Assembly (NCBI GenBank): GCA_037179515.1
Contig: JAXCGZ010022678.1
Coordinates: 110,001 to 174,000 of the forward strand
Direction: 5' to 3'
Origin: Halocaridina rubra
Lineage: Eukaryota; Arthropoda; Malacostraca; Decapoda; Atyidae
Length of the DNA stretch: 64,000 nucleotides
Shown in pieces: positions 17,324-34,769 of this stretch (position 1 is the stretch's first letter; each line of letters begins with the position of its first letter). The position numbers and the translations under genes are program-made. The notes beneath the pieces are model-generated. The model made no database searches. It was not told the origin of the DNA and saw nothing but the letters and a program-made list of their open reading frames with translations.

Positions 17324-17515
17324 GCAGGAAAGGGAGGGCTGGGAAGAATGTTGATTCCTAGACTTCCAGAGGGGATTAGATATGGTCTCAAATGGGAAAC
17401 TTATTGGGAACAGATGGTTAGAGTAAGACACTCAGTGTCAGAATGGAGAAGGGTTAGTAGTGGAGTTCCACAGGGTTCAGTTTTAGGGTCACTTTTGTTC
17501 CATGTATATGTAAAT
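17324..17515 (+). mobile_element. CR1/L2-like LINE copy 4, left part
   Basis: A degraded RT segment from caggaaagggagggctggg to the motif B region (SSGVPQGSVLG). It is interrupted after gtatatgtaaat by a poly-A LINE tail and resumes at 18045 with gacctaccagag. Joining the two sides restores the copy 1 sequence at this point. Confidence 0.75.
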
Positions 17516-18044
17516 CTAAGGCAGTCAGACTCATTAATGATCCTTCTCTTACTTCTAACCTGAATTCTCTCTTTCTTCGCTGTAAGGAATCTTCCCTTTC
17601 ACTTTTCTATCGCTACTACTTCCATCGCTGCTCTGATGAGTTGGCGAGTTGCATCCCTCCTCCACTGCCGAGGCCGCATAACACTCGCCAAGCGGCCTCA
17701 TCTCACAGGTACTGTGTGGAGATTTGTAGCTTGCGGATTGGTCGGTGCAGCGACTGCTTCTTCCCATCTACCTCCCGACTCTGGAACTCTCTTCCTCCTT
17801 GTCTCTCTTAATTCTTATGACCATTCATCCTTCAAAAAGCAGATCTATCGTCATCTCAGAGCCTAGTCCTCCATACTTAGACTGTTTTTTCTGTATGTCG
17901 TTTTCCTTTGTGTGACATTACCTCATCTCCGCCTTGCCCTTAACCTTTTTCTTTTCCTTCATCTTGGCATTTTCTCGTGCCCGGGCCTTTATTGATGAGG
18001 GCAGTTTCTGCCTGTCCTGGTGTCACACTCTTGAAAAAAAAAAA
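17516..18044 (+). mobile_element. Poly-A LINE (Jockey/I-like) 3' fragment nested in CR1/L2-like copy 4
   Basis: A 529-base 3' end of the same family as 29132-30925 and 49627-50885. It codes for the C-terminal piece with YRYYFHRCSDELASCIPPPLP-like sequence and FKKQIYRHLRA before a stop. A 3'UTR with cgggcctttattgatgagggcag and cctggtgtcacactctt then ends in A11. It is strongly 5'-truncated, as expected from incomplete target-primed reverse transcription. Confidence 0.85.
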
Positions 18045-18947
18045 GACCTACCAGAGTCTGTAAATTCATTCATGAATATGTTTGCAGATGATGCAAATAG
18101 TGTGAAGAAAGTAAGAGACGAGAACAATGGTAGAGAACGTCAGGAAGACCTAAATAGTCTGCATGAGTGGTTAGAAAGTGGTTAATGATATTCAGTGCTT
18201 CAAATGTAAGGTAATGAGAATGGGTACAAATGCGTGAAGGCCCAAACTTGAATACTCAATAGCAGGAACAGTTTCAAGAGACAGAGAATGAGAGAGATCT
18301 AGGAGTAAACATACAGGTAGATTTGTCTTCAGAAATGAACATAAATGGCATAATAAGAGAAGAATATACTTTCTTAGCAAATGTAAGGGTAGCCTTCAGG
18401 CACATGGACGAGAAAATGTTCAGAAATATTTATGTAATCTACGTGAGGCCAAAGCTTGAATATGCAGCCCTCTTTTGGAATCCACCCATGAAGAAGCAAG
18501 TAGTTAAGCTGGAAAAAATTCAAAGACATGCCACGAAACTGGTGCCAGATATACGCAATCTCAGTTATGAGCAGAGGCTGAGGGAATTACCATCAATCAA
18601 AGCTAGAAGAATGAGAAGGATATGGTGAAGGTTTTTAAATTCCTTCATGGATATGACAGAGTGGATAGGGATCGATATTTTGATATGGCTGGCATTAGAA
18701 CTAGAGGTCATAGTTTGAAGCTTGGTAAGAAAACTTATTTGCAGGAGGTACGAAAGTACTTTTTTTTTTTTAGTGTAAGAGTAGTTGATGATTGGAACTA
18801 GCTAAGCGAGGAGATAGTTAATATTACTTCAATCCACAGTTTTAAGGACAAGTATGATAAGCATAACTGAGTACAAAAATGGAACAGACCAGGAGACAGG
18901 GAGTTACGAGCATGGGGCTCTTTCCCGTAAGCACAATTAGGTAATTA
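18045..18947 (+). mobile_element. CR1/L2-like LINE copy 4, right part (decayed)
   Basis: This continues with DLPESVNSFMNMFADDANSVKKVRDE and later IYVIYVRPKLEYAALFWNPPMKK to the 3' end cacaattaggtaatta. Frameshifts near 18180 and 18625 and a lost codon in FADDANS show it is older than copy 1. Confidence 0.8.
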
Positions 18948-21125
18948 CTCACTCATAATACACTTCATTCGCATCTCCAGATGTTCATAAGTAGAGGAGC
19001 ATCTATATAAGCAAATTAATGGCTACCTGCTATTCTCCAATGCTGAGCACCCAACTAAGCCAGACATAGCTGGTGACCAAGACTAAGTTTAATGTCTTTC
19101 CCTCAGGTAATACAACTTCAATTACACACTGCTTCAATGAATCTTCATGGCAACAAAGAGCATATGCTATAGGATATATATGAAGGTAAATGAATACCAA
19201 ACATTAACATACTTTTGAACAGCTGCAGAAGTAAGCATTTAATATGGTCTATCCACAATACAGTACCCTGAATGGCAAGAATTCAAGACAACCACATATG
19301 CATATATATGTAACAAGACCTCTACAAGGAAAAGGGACTTTCCGGGAATAGTGAGGATTTGATCAAGACAATACAATATATCCAAAAAGGGCAACATAGA
19401 AATCATAGGGAAAACATCCAGGTCTGACTAAAACTCGACACTGGTGAGTGCCAGGAGATGACTAATGAGATTGCTCCTTTGCTTTTTCAGAAGACGATGA
19501 CGAATTATGAGAATGGTTATGGCAACTACGTCATATGACTGTAACTATGTCAGTAACAAGAATAACCTCAAATACCTAAGTTGCAATATGTGATCACCCT
19601 ATGTCAGAATTCAACAGGCATATATAATTTATTACCTCAATGTCACTAGGATATAAAACAATGGAGCAGCAACATCATTACAATGTTCTTTAATCCCACC
19701 TTGCCCTCATACACAACATCATATCCTTAAATTCCCACAGATAATGTCAAGGGAGTTTTACTTAGTTCTTAAAACCCTTGGTATAGAGCCTTGCTCACAT
19801 CAGCAATTTCAAGTCTTTCTAATGATCCCTCTCCAGTTCTCATCCCTAATAGTACTGCTTATATGGCTACCATACACTACAGCTGAACCTGTAAACCCAG
19901 AGCATTAATCCTTAAAAATGATACCTATTTTCAAAATGGTTTTATTCTAATTCTTATTTCTATAACTGTTGCTCATTTGTAAAATAACTAGACACTACAG
20001 ATAATCTAGCAGACCCTTAACAGGGATTCTTGGTAAGCAAAACTTTCTCTGTTTACTTGGGCAATTCCAACAGGCTTCCCAATGGTTCATTCACTACTCT
20101 TTATCCTTATAATTGTTATTGCCACATATGGTCACCACACAATACAGTTTAATGTAATAAAAACCTTCTGATCCTCTCATTGCTATAGCAATGGCTGATA
20201 GTGGTGAGCAAAACTAAAGCTGATGGATTTAAAAAAAAAATTACATGAGTTTTTTAAAGAACATTGGAAATGTTTAATATTTTTATTTGCAGAGCTGTGA
20301 TTTCTGTCACTAAGACAAAAATTATTTGCATTATTTCTAAATGTATGTAAAAAAAAAAAAAGGAACAAAAAAATTTGCTAAAGTGTAGCAAAAGTAATTT
20401 AAAATACTCTAAAGCAAGGTGTAAACAAAAAAGGGTATAAATTACATTACAGATTCCTCATCTAACACTATCAATTGGTCACCCAACTTCTAGCATTATT
20501 CAAAAATTGCTTATTTACTTAAAATCCTTATGTACTTTTTAAACAACCTATCCTAACTTCCAAAATACTTTAAATCCTTCATAGATTACTATACTTTATA
20601 TACACTTTACCTAATACAACTTAAATTCTATGTAAAAACATTTATAATACATATTTTTTAAGAAAAAACTCAGATTCTTTTTTTATCTGGAATATTCAAG
20701 ACCACACTATTTAAATCATGTAAGATGCAAGCCCACGGTGCTGTAAAGCAAATGACGAGAGTATTGATCTTTTCTTGATTAGAAATAAATATATAATAGC
20801 CACCAAAGCTAGCTGAGCATTCCTAAACTTGAGAGGGTTTTGGTTCAATTAGTCAACGAGTTGCTTTGATGAGGGAAAAACTTATTTTTCTGAGTCTCTC
20901 CCTCTGGTAAAGTATAGCAAATCCAGAATCGAGTTGCTCTCAAAATATAAATAACAACATGCTAATCTTGTTTATCCATTTTTCAGGGAATATGGAAAAT
21001 AGAGGCTCAAAAAGTTATATGCCCCTCATACCTCTGCCTCTTGGCAAGCCAGTTGACTCATTCAATTGCACACGACTTTAACTAAGCTTCCTAAAAGTAA
21101 ATGTGGGGAAAGAAGGAGGGTGTTG
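18948..21125. other. Unannotated AT-rich stretch
   Basis: About 2.2 kb in which I find no coding exon, RNA gene or recognisable repeat family. Confidence 0.4.
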
Positions 21126-21129
21126 ATTA

Positions 21130-21782
<653 letters not shown>

Positions 21783-21884
21783 GACCCTCGCTATATCGCG
21801 GTTCACCTATTGCGAATTCAGTGCATCGCAGTTTTTTTTGGCAATCTTTTTTTTTTTCTGGATATATGCGAGAATATTAAAATA

Positions 21885-22490
21885 TTAAAATTTTCAGTAT
21901 TTTCATTATTTTATTAAAAAAAATTTTTTTTCATAATTTTATTGATAAAAAAATGTATTTCCTAGCCTAAGAATAATAAAACAGTAAAAAACGTAAATTT
22001 AAACATGAAACTCTGCATCATAGAAAGTATGATACAGGTATTGGCGTTTCAGAAAACGTAAAGGGTCACACTTACGTGAGCTAGCACATATTAAAATTTC
22101 CAGTATTTTCATTATTTTATTGATAAAAAAAAAGTATTTCCTAGCCAAAGAATAATAAAACAGTAAAAAATAGTAAAAAACATAAATTTAGACATGTAAC
22201 TCACAGTATTGCACCTCAAAAAATAGGATACCGGTATCGGCGTTTTGGAAAACGAAAAGGGTGGCACCTACATAAGCTAGTACATATTAAAATTTCCAGT
22301 ATTTTCATTATTTTATTGATAAAAAAATAGTATTTCCTAGCATAACAATAATAAAACAGTAAAAAATAGTAAAAAACATAAATTTAAATGCGTAACTCAC
22401 AGTATTGCACCATGTAAAATATTGCACGATAGCGTACACTATATTGGCGTCTTTGAAAATGCAAAGGGTCGCACCTACGTGAGATAGTTC
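21885..22490 (+). repeat. Tandem ~190-bp repeats in the 5' region of Tigger A
   Basis: Three diverged copies of a block running attaaaatttccagtattttc, cctagcctaagaataataaaacag, acatgtaactcacagtattgcacc, gtttcggaaaacgaaaaggg. The same block is repeated in the relatives at 26.1-26.7 and 31.75-34.65 kb. Confidence 0.75.
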
Positions 22491-22707
22491 ATGGGATGCT
22501 ATTGGCTGAAAGGGTGGGATATGACGAATCACAGAATTGTTTTTCTGTATGTTCTGTATCATGGGGACTGATTGGTTTTTTGATTGAAGCTTCATTCTCC
22601 CAGAGACTTCCATTGTCTTGCCTCACTCGTTCAGTTTACTCATGTGTGCGCAGTTTGTGTTGTACTTCTTATAACGTTGTGCTTGTGATTTTCGTTTTTC
22701 AACCGTA

Positions 22708-24469
22708 AAGCCTCCAAAGCATCCTTCATCTTTTAGGGCTTCTGGTAGTAAGCCTAAGCGGCATACGAAGATGTTGACCATACCAGAAAAGGTAAAACTG
22801 TTAGATATGCTGAAGGAACGAAGAAGGTTCGCAGATGTCGGCCGCCATTTCGGCATCAATGAATCTACTGTTCGATACATCAAAAAGGACATGGCAAATA
22901 TCAGGAAAACAGCGACTATTTCTTTTAGTAAAACCGCGAAAATGGTAGTAACACCCCACAAAAAGATGATAGTGCGGATGGAATCTGCTTTGGCCTGTGG
23001 ATTACTGATTGCAGGAAGAACATCAGCTTAGACACCAATATCATACAAACAAAGGCGAAGAAGTTGTACGAGACATTCGCTGCAAACGAAGCCGACGACA
23101 ACAGTGGCGACCGTGAGGAGGAGGAGAGAGAAGATATCGACGACCCACAACCAGGACCCTCCAGCGATTCTCCACTGAGGAAACAATCGTTCGTGGCAAG
23201 TAAGGGATGGTTCGCCAAATTTCAAAACGCTACGTCCTAAAGAGCGTTTCGGTGCATGGCAAAGCTGCCTCTGCAGATACAGCTGCAGCTGAAGATTACG
23301 TGAACAAGGACTTCATGAAAATTGAGGAAGGCGAATATGCTCCTGAGCAAGTGCTTAACATGGATGAAACTGGCTTATCTTGGAAGAGAATGCCGTCTTG
23401 CACTTTTCTCTTCAAACAAGAAGCTAAAGCCCCGGGATTTAAAGCGCACAAAGACCTCGTTACCCTCGTCATGTGCGGGAATACTGCGGGCTTCATGTTA
23501 AAGCCCGGGCTTATCTACAAGTCAAAGAACCCTAGGACTTTGAAGACCAAGAATAAGACTCTGCTGCCAGCGTATTGGATGCATAACTCTAAGGTCTGGA
23601 TCACAAAAAGCCTCACATCGGACTGGTTTCACCAATGCTTTATCCCTCAGGTCAAAGTTTATTTTGCGGAGAAGGGGCTTGAATTTAAAGTCCTTCTTTT
23701 GATGGATAATGCTGGTGGCCACGCAACTGATCTCGAATATGACGGTGTTCAAGTAGAGTTCCTGCCACCAAATATGACATCAATGACTCAGCCTATGGAT
23801 AAAGGTGTTATTCATGCGTTCAAAGCCCTCTACACACGAAATGCCCTGGCGAACCTGGTTGAATCCATGGATGTGGACAAAGAATTCACACTGAAGACTT
23901 ACTGGCGTAACTACACAATTGCTACATGCCTTCAAAATATTCAGAGTGCAATTAAAGAGATGAAGTCGGCCACAATCAATGCCAGCTGGAAGAAATTGTG
24001 TCCCGAAGTCATCTATGACTACAAGGGATTCGCTCCTGACGAAGTCCATAACTCGGCAGTTGCGAAAGATGTGAAGTTGGCTGCATTTCTAGGAGGAGAA
24101 GGCTTTCAAGATATGACTCACGAAGACGTGAATGAACTGATCGAATGCCACTCACAGCCTTTGAATGATGAAGACATGGAGGAAATGACAAAATCAGCGA
24201 GCGAAGAAGAGGAAGAACAACCAGAGGAAACGCACGAAAAAATCGAAGACCCTGGCCTTACACTCGATAGTCTGGCAGCCATGTATGAAAATGTGAAAGC
24301 AGTCCAACAACTCTCGCTGTAACATGAAGATAATATGGTTCGTTTGGTGACCTTATGCAATCTTCTCGACGATGCCATAACTACTTACATGACCATCTTC
24401 CAACAAAAGAAGAAACAGCGACAGCAACTTCCCATTACCATGTTCTTCACTCGCCAAAAGCAGCCGTAA
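22708..24469 (+). pseudogene. Tigger/pogo-type DDD transposase, lightly damaged
   Basis: The product would cut and paste the element at TA sites. N-terminal helix-turn-helix sequence (LTIPEKVKLLDMLKERRRFADVGRHFGI..., about 22771-22870) is followed by a CENP-B-type second DNA-binding region (GWFAKFQKR) and a DDE_1 catalytic domain. All three catalytic Asp are visible: MDETG, LLLMDNAGGH and QPMDKGV, with 30 residues between the second and third. Three lesions are visible. The start codon is AAG where the relative at 34.7 kb has ATG. A frameshift separates 22771-23031 from the frame entering 23207. A TAA at 24320-24322 stands where the relative at 27.87 kb has GAA. After that stop the same frame runs on for 48 codons to TAA at 24467-24469 (QKQP end), so that is likely the original C-terminus. 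Confidence 0.88.
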
Positions 24470-24519
24470 AGCTGTCATTGGCTGTAGAATAATTTCCTCT
24501 GGAGTATGTGCACGTCATT

Positions 24520-24830
24520 TATGGAAAGTTTACCAATCAGTTTCATATAAATTTATGCTTGCGTGCTGTTATTAATAAAGTAAAGGGTGGTTTTTTAACA
24601 GTGCAAGGAGGGTTTATACAGTAAAGGTAAAAATAAATGTAAAATACCTATATATATGAGTATGTACACGTCATCATCACCTCATTCACGGTAAGTTTAC
24701 CTATCACTTTCATATAAATTTACGCTTGCACGCTGTTATTAATAAAGTAAAGGGTGGTTTGATAACAGTGCAGGAAGGGTTTATACAGTAAAGGTAAAAA
24801 TAAATGTAAAATACCTATGTATATATTGTG
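24520..24830 (+). repeat. Two ~165-bp subterminal repeats of Tigger A
   Basis: Two copies of a unit running from tttcatataaatttatgcttg through aaagggtggtt and gagggtttatacagtaaa to aaatgtaaaatacctat. Expanded to about four copies in the 36.9-kb element. Confidence 0.8.
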
Positions 24831-24902
24831 ATCCTATTTTGCGGATTTCCACCTATCGCGGCCGGTCCCGGAACCGAACCCCCGCGATAAACGTGGGAGC
24901 AC

Positions 24903-28918
<4,016 letters not shown>

Positions 28919-29131
28919 CAGTAGTGTCCCCAACCCTCGAGTGACTGTTCCCAAAAACAAATATTGACCCCATACCACGAACAAAAACCAACCCAAGAAC
29001 ATGCAGGTGTTGGCCAGGCGACTACATTTCCTGCTCGCCCTCTCTCAGTTCTGCATTGGTGTGCACGCTATGTAGTTCGTTTGCAATTTGTTAGTAGTTC
29101 TTGCTTTATTTTCCACTGTTTTGCTTTTAAG

Positions 29132-30925
29132 TTTTTTTTTTATTTTTCATGTGTGACACCGGGACAGGCAAAAGCTGCCCTCATCAATATAGGCCCAGGC
29201 ACAAGAAAAAACCAAGACGAAGGCAAACAAAAAGGTTAAGGACAAGGCCGACATGAGGTGTTATCACACAAAGAAAAACGACAGACAAAAACCAGTCAAA
29301 GTACAGAGGACTCAAGAGATATGGAGGACTAAGCCATGAGATGACGATAGATCTGCTTTTTGAAGGATGATAGGTCATAAGAATTTGGAAAGACAGAAGG
29401 AGGAAGAGAGTTCCAGAGTCTGGAGGTAGATGGAAAGAAGCAGTCACTGCACCAACCAATCGGCGAACTACAACTCTCCACACAGTACCTGTGAGATGAG
29501 GCCACTTGGTGATTGTTACGTGAAATCGGCAGTGGGGGAGGGATGCAACTCGCCAACTCATCAGAGCAGCGATGGAAGTGGTAGCGATAGAAAAGAGAAA
29601 GGGAAGATACCTTACAGCGAAGAGAGACAGAATCCAGATTAGAGGTAAGAGAAGGATCATTAATGAGTCTGACTCCCTTAGATTCAACCCTATCAAGGAG
29701 ATAAGTATAAGAAGAAGCACCCCAGATGTGTGAGCAGTATTCTAAGCAGCTACGGATAAGACCTTTACAAATTTTAAGTAGCTGTAAAGAGGAAAAGTAA
29801 TGACGGAAACGAAACAAAACCCCCAATTTTTTGGATGAAGATTTAGAAATTTGGATTATGTGATTTCTCCAAAATAAGTTAGAGGCTGTATGGGTTCCTA
29901 ATATGTTGATAGAATTAAGAGGGTAAATTTCGTTAGTTTTGAAGACAATAGGGTTATCAGGAGGAGAAGAAGATAAAGAGATAGCCAGAAACTGAGTCTT
30001 GGAGGCATTGAATTTAAATTTTGAGTGCCCCACACAGATACTCTCTGCAAATCGGAGTTGAGATTAGAAGAAAGAGTGATACGAGACTGATTACGAGTAG
30101 CAGATGAAGCTTGCAAAGAAAAGGCAGAGGAATAGTGAAGGGTAGAATCATCAGCAAAGGCATGAAGAAGAGAGAAAGATGGGGATTGTAGAAGATCATT
30201 GATGAAGAGAAGGAACAGAGTAGGTGAAAGAACAGAGCCCTGTGGAACACCACTGGTAACAGAGAAAGGGCTAAATGTCGTACCATCAACAACTACAGAT
30301 ATAAATTGGCCAGAAAGAAAGCTGGAAATCAGAGAATAGAAAGAAGGGGTAAAGCCATAGACAGGGAGTTTGGCCAACAGAGCCTTGTACCAGACTCTGT
30401 TAAAAGACTTGGAGATAGCAAGGGCGACGACAAAGGATTCCCCATAGTTCCTAAGAGAAGATGACCATACATGAGTAAGGTAGGACAGAAGGTCACCGGT
30501 GGATCTTGCCTTGGAGAAGCCGTACTGGTGATCGGAGATAAGTGAGTTAGAGTCAAGGCGTTTCAGGAAGTGAGCATTGAGCAAAGTTTCAAAAACTTTA
30601 GCAATAGAGGAAGTTACGGCAATAGGTCGGTAGTTTGAAGGAATAGAGCGGTCACCCTTCTTAGGAACTGGTTGAACTACAGCATGCATCCAAGATGAAG
30701 GATAGATACTGGTTGACAGAATGAGGCAAAAAAGACGGCAAAGCACGGGAGCCAGTTCATCTGCAAACTCCTAAAGGAACCATACAGGGATACCATTGGG
30801 ACCAGTTGCTTTATTCGTCTTTAGCAAGTGAAGAACCTTATTGAGGAACAGGTGCGCTGGAATCGTTTATAGAAGAATTGGCAGAAAAATGAGAGCCAAA
30901 GAGAATGGCTTAGTCAGTTGGAGAG
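29132..30925 (-). mobile_element. Poly-A LINE (Jockey/I-like) nested in Tigger B
   Basis: On the minus strand the element ends with a 3'UTR (tgaggagggcag-type sequence, ccggtgtcacac) and a short poly-A (the T-run at 29132-29140). It is inserted between the 5'UTR and transposase start of Tigger B, as comparison with the 46-kb copy shows. About 1.8 kb survives, 5'-truncated within the RT domain. Confidence 0.8.
29329..30746 (-). pseudogene. Poly-A LINE reverse transcriptase, frameshifted and catalytically damaged
   Basis: Two overlapping minus-strand frames, 30746-29898 and 30033-29329, together make one RT. Visible motifs are VPKKGDRSIPSNYRPI, a motif A reading VALAISKSFNRVW, SGVPQGSVLSPTLFLLFIND, and HAFADDSTLH. 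Then, after the frameshift near 30020, come FNASKTQFLAISLS and a C-terminal domain ending FKKQIYRHLMA. Related elements have Asp in motif A (D-I-S-K-A-F-D); here the first is Ala and the last is Asn, so the catalytic residue is lost as well as the frame. Confidence 0.82.
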
Positions 30926-31534
30926 CTAGCCCTTATTATGGCTCCTAAGAAAGTTAAAAGTATTACTGACAGTGGCATCAAACATCCTAGATGCATAACC
31001 TATTTCCTAAGAAGGAAATAATTTGTAAGCATGAAAATAGTGTTCATGTATCTGATATCGCCACGCATTACAACATGGCGAAGTCAAAGGAGTAGTCCTC
31101 CTCCTCCTTTTCCACCATCATCCACGTATGCCAGCAACAGTCATTCACAAAGGTAAATACAGTACTGTTTCTTACCTGCAATATTTGTTTCTTACCTATT
31201 TGTTATTAGTGGGAGAATGAGGCAACTTTTCTAAGAGTTGGACTTGGCTATTTCATACTGGGTATCAACTAGTGTATACTGTACACCTGAATATGTGCAT
31301 GTTTATTTTAGTAGAGTAGAATTCCTTTCCATTATTAGATAACATACATACAAACTGTATTATATTTCATGTTTATACTCATTAGAAACATTTTAAAATG
31401 AATATTTATTGTTACTAGGAATGGATTACTTGAATTTACATGCTTTTCAATGGGAAAAGTAAATCCAACTCATTAACAAACTAAACCAAGGACAGGTTTT
31501 AGGAATGGATTAAGTTCACGGATTGGGGGCACTA

Positions 31535-31636
<102 letters not shown>

Positions 31637-32234
31637 TGATCCCCCACTGGATCGCGTTTCTTGGTTCGCGTTTTCACTGTACCACGGTTTTTGTTTGGCA
31701 AATTATTATTTTATTTTTTGGGCATATGCAAAAATATTAAAATATTAAAAAAAAAAAATTCTCAGTATTTTCATTGTTTTTATTGAAAAAAACATTTTCA
31801 TTATCTAATTGATAAAAATTTTTTTATTTCCCAGCCTACGAATAATAAAACAGTTAAAAATAGTAAAAAAACATAAATTTAGATATACGTACGTACAGTA
31901 TAACTCGCAGTATTGCATCATGCGAAATAGTGTCTGATAGCGTACAATGTATTGGGGTCGCAGCTACGTGAGCTAGCATATATATTTATATTTCCAGTAG
32001 TTTCATGATTTTATTGATAAAAAAAACGTATTTCTTTGACTAAGAATAATAAAACAGTAAAAAATAGTAAAAAACATAAATACTAACAGTATTGCAACAT
32101 GTAAAATACGATAACAGCGTTTCAAACAAAGGCTCGTTCAGTCTAACTCACGTGTGCGCCGTTCACGTTGTGCTTATTAAACGCTTTGCTTGAGTCCGAT
32201 AGCGTACAATGTATTGGGGTCGCAGCTACGTGAG

Positions 32235-34142
32235 TGTGACAGAGTGTTTCGCTCAAAGTCACCCGAGGCTGTTAGATGCCTTATTAAATAAATTAGTAAC
32301 ATAACTGTTATTTTCTAACTAAAAAAATAATTCCCACTTCTTGACTTTTGCAGATTATGATTATTTGCAATTTGTATTTTAGCTTATAGCTAATTTTAAA
32401 TATACCTTATTTACTCTTCTTGTACGTGTAGAAGTATAGCCCCGATATAAAGGCTGCTCCTATTTTCTGTCTGCTACGAGCCAAGAAAATTATGGAGATT
32501 GTTTACCAGTAACCTAACTTTTCATTATTATTCTCGTTTTATTTTATTTGCTTCCACTTGTTGCACCTAAAAATACTGTCTCTCCCTTGCATCTCTGCTA
32601 TAATTGCCTGCCAGGGACCACCACTAAAATAGTCCTTAAAATGATATCAGAGCCAGTTACTGCTCTAGAAATGTATCCTACAGATGAACTCACCAGGAGG
32701 GACAATGAGACGCGCTCGAGCGTTGGCGCCCAATCTTCCAAGAGGCAACATCTCGCCTGAGCAGTCTAAGTTTATTTCAAACCTTAATTACGTGGCATCT
32801 TCACAGGAATTCATCTAGCACAACAAGGTGAGGGATAGTGTATGGTAAAGCTCGTGGGTCAAGCAAATTGGTTTATTTTCGAGAATTAGTTACATTCGTT
32901 ACTGGCTAAATCTTATGGATTTTTATTCTCAGATTCCATTCCCATACACACGAAATTTTGTAGATTACCAAACTGGAATCTCACATGCCAAAGTTAATTC
33001 CTTAACCTGTAAATTACAGCTGATATACATTGCTGAGAAGTTTCTTTTCACTGATGTGATAAACGAAAATCTCATCCTCTGAAGACTGGTTATGAGCCCG
33101 TAAAAATCTATCTCTTTTCCTAATAAATTCTAATTTCATTTCACCCCTTTCTATCATCGTAAATAAAGTGTTTTACGTCAAAAAACTCGTCAATAAAGCT
33201 ATTTGCTATACAAATTGCAAATAATTAAAAGGTAATTTTTCCCAGTTGGCTTTGCAAATATTTCTTGTTAACCACAATTTAATGAATGCATACTGTATTT
33301 ATCTTGCTAATTTTTCATATGTTGGGGATAAAGTGTTTTGAGTTATAAGTTGCAAATACCTCAAAAGGTGCTTTTGCACCCTTTTTTTTCATTGCAAACA
33401 GTTCTTGGTAACCAAACGTGAATGAATACTGTATTTATCTCGTAGATTCTTCCTTTATCCTAAATAGAGTGTTTTACCATATTAATTGTTAATCAGTAAT
33501 AAGCATTGCAACTTTTGTGGTTGCCCACAATTTAAGGAATACATACAGTACTGTATTTGTCTTGCTTATTCTTCATTTATTGTGAATATATTGTTTTCTT
33601 TAAAACCAGTAAAGAATTAATGGTTTTGTATGCTATTATGGTATCATAAATATTTCTGGTTAGCTGTGAATAACCAATATATTTTTATCCAGTAGAATGA
33701 CATTGGAAACTCATTATATGTGTGCTCATGCTTTCAGTTTCCCCTTATAAATAGTGTGTCATTTCTGTTTCTGAAATTGCAGTGTCTTGTATTCTGCTCT
33801 GCCGGTGTGACAGAGGTAATCGTCGAGTTGAGGCCAAAGTCTTGGCATACGTCCGTGGTGCCGGGAAACGAAATCGTGCTCACCACCTCCGGGATTCGAG
33901 GCAGCATTTCATAAAATTTAATTTGAGAAATTTAATTCAATTCTTTTAATGTCATTGCATTTCCAAAATTAAAAGAAAGTGGAATTCTGAGTTTCATTTA
34001 ACCGACTAATGGTAATAGAGATGGGGTGTTCAAGTACAAATATCTGTCCTGTCTGTTTGTGAGCTCTTAACCGAGCTCAGTACTTTGAGTCCCCTTAGTA
34101 AAACAGAATCTTAGCAACACTCTACCATCCTAAACCCCAACA
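32235..34142. mobile_element. Solo-LTR-like insertion (1908 bp)
   Basis: The segment starts TGTGACAGAG and ends CCCAACA, the TG...CA ends of an LTR. It is flanked by a perfect 5-bp direct repeat GTGAG (32230-32234 and 34143-34147). The uninterrupted target, ctacgtgagctagcat, is present in the neighbouring repeat at 34411-34426, which confirms a clean insertion. No gag, protease, RT or integrase frame is present, so it is a solo LTR or an internally deleted element; tggcgccca at about 32725 could be a leftover primer-binding site. The 64-codon frame at 33720 has no recognised match. Confidence 0.65.
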
Positions 34143-34678
34143 GTGAGCTAGCATATATATTTATATTTCCAGTAGTTTCATGGTTTTATTGATAAAAAAA
34201 AAAAACGTATTTCTTAGCCTAAGAATAATAAAACAGTAAAAAATAGTAAAAAACATAAATACTAACAGTATTGCAACATGTAAAATATGATACCGCTATC
34301 AGCGTTTCGGACAAAGGCTCGTTCAGTCTAACTCACGTGTGCGCCGTTCACGTTGTACTTATTAAACGTTTTGCTTGTGTCCGATAGCATACAATGTATT
34401 GGGGTCACAGCTACGTGAGCTAGCATATATATTTATATTTCCAGTAGCTTCATGATTTTATTGATAAAAAAAACCTATTTCTTACCCTAAGAATAATAAA
34501 ACAGTAAAAAATAGTAAAAAACATAAATACTAAGTATTGCAACATGTAAAATACAATACCGCTATCATCGTTTCGGACAAAGGCTCGTTTAGAGTAACTC
34601 ACGTGTGCGCCATTCACGTTGTGCTTATTAATACGTTTTGCTTGTGATTTTTTTACTCGCATATTTTAACCTTTGCAA

Positions 34679-34762
34679 TGCCTCCCAAGCATCCTTCATC
34701 TTCTAAGGCTTCTTGTAGTGAGCCTAAGGGGCAAAGGAAAATGTTAACCATAACAGATAAGG
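34679..34762 (+). pseudogene. Tigger A transposase N-terminal fragment
   Basis: Starts at an ATG reading MPPKHPSSSKASCSEPKGQR, then KMLTITDK, before running into deleted sequence. It shows what the start region of the 22.7-kb copy looked like before its ATG was lost. Confidence 0.7.
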
Positions 34763-34769
34763 TAAGTTT

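Noticed and set aside
22496..22708. Plus-strand Cys/Ser frame upstream of the Tigger transposase as an extra gene
   Set aside because: It lies in the repeated 5' region of the element and recurs in deleted copies with frameshifts; no domain.
33720..33914. Small plus-strand frame in the LTR-like insertion as a gene
   Set aside because: 64 codons without recognised motif, located within an insertion with no other coding content.
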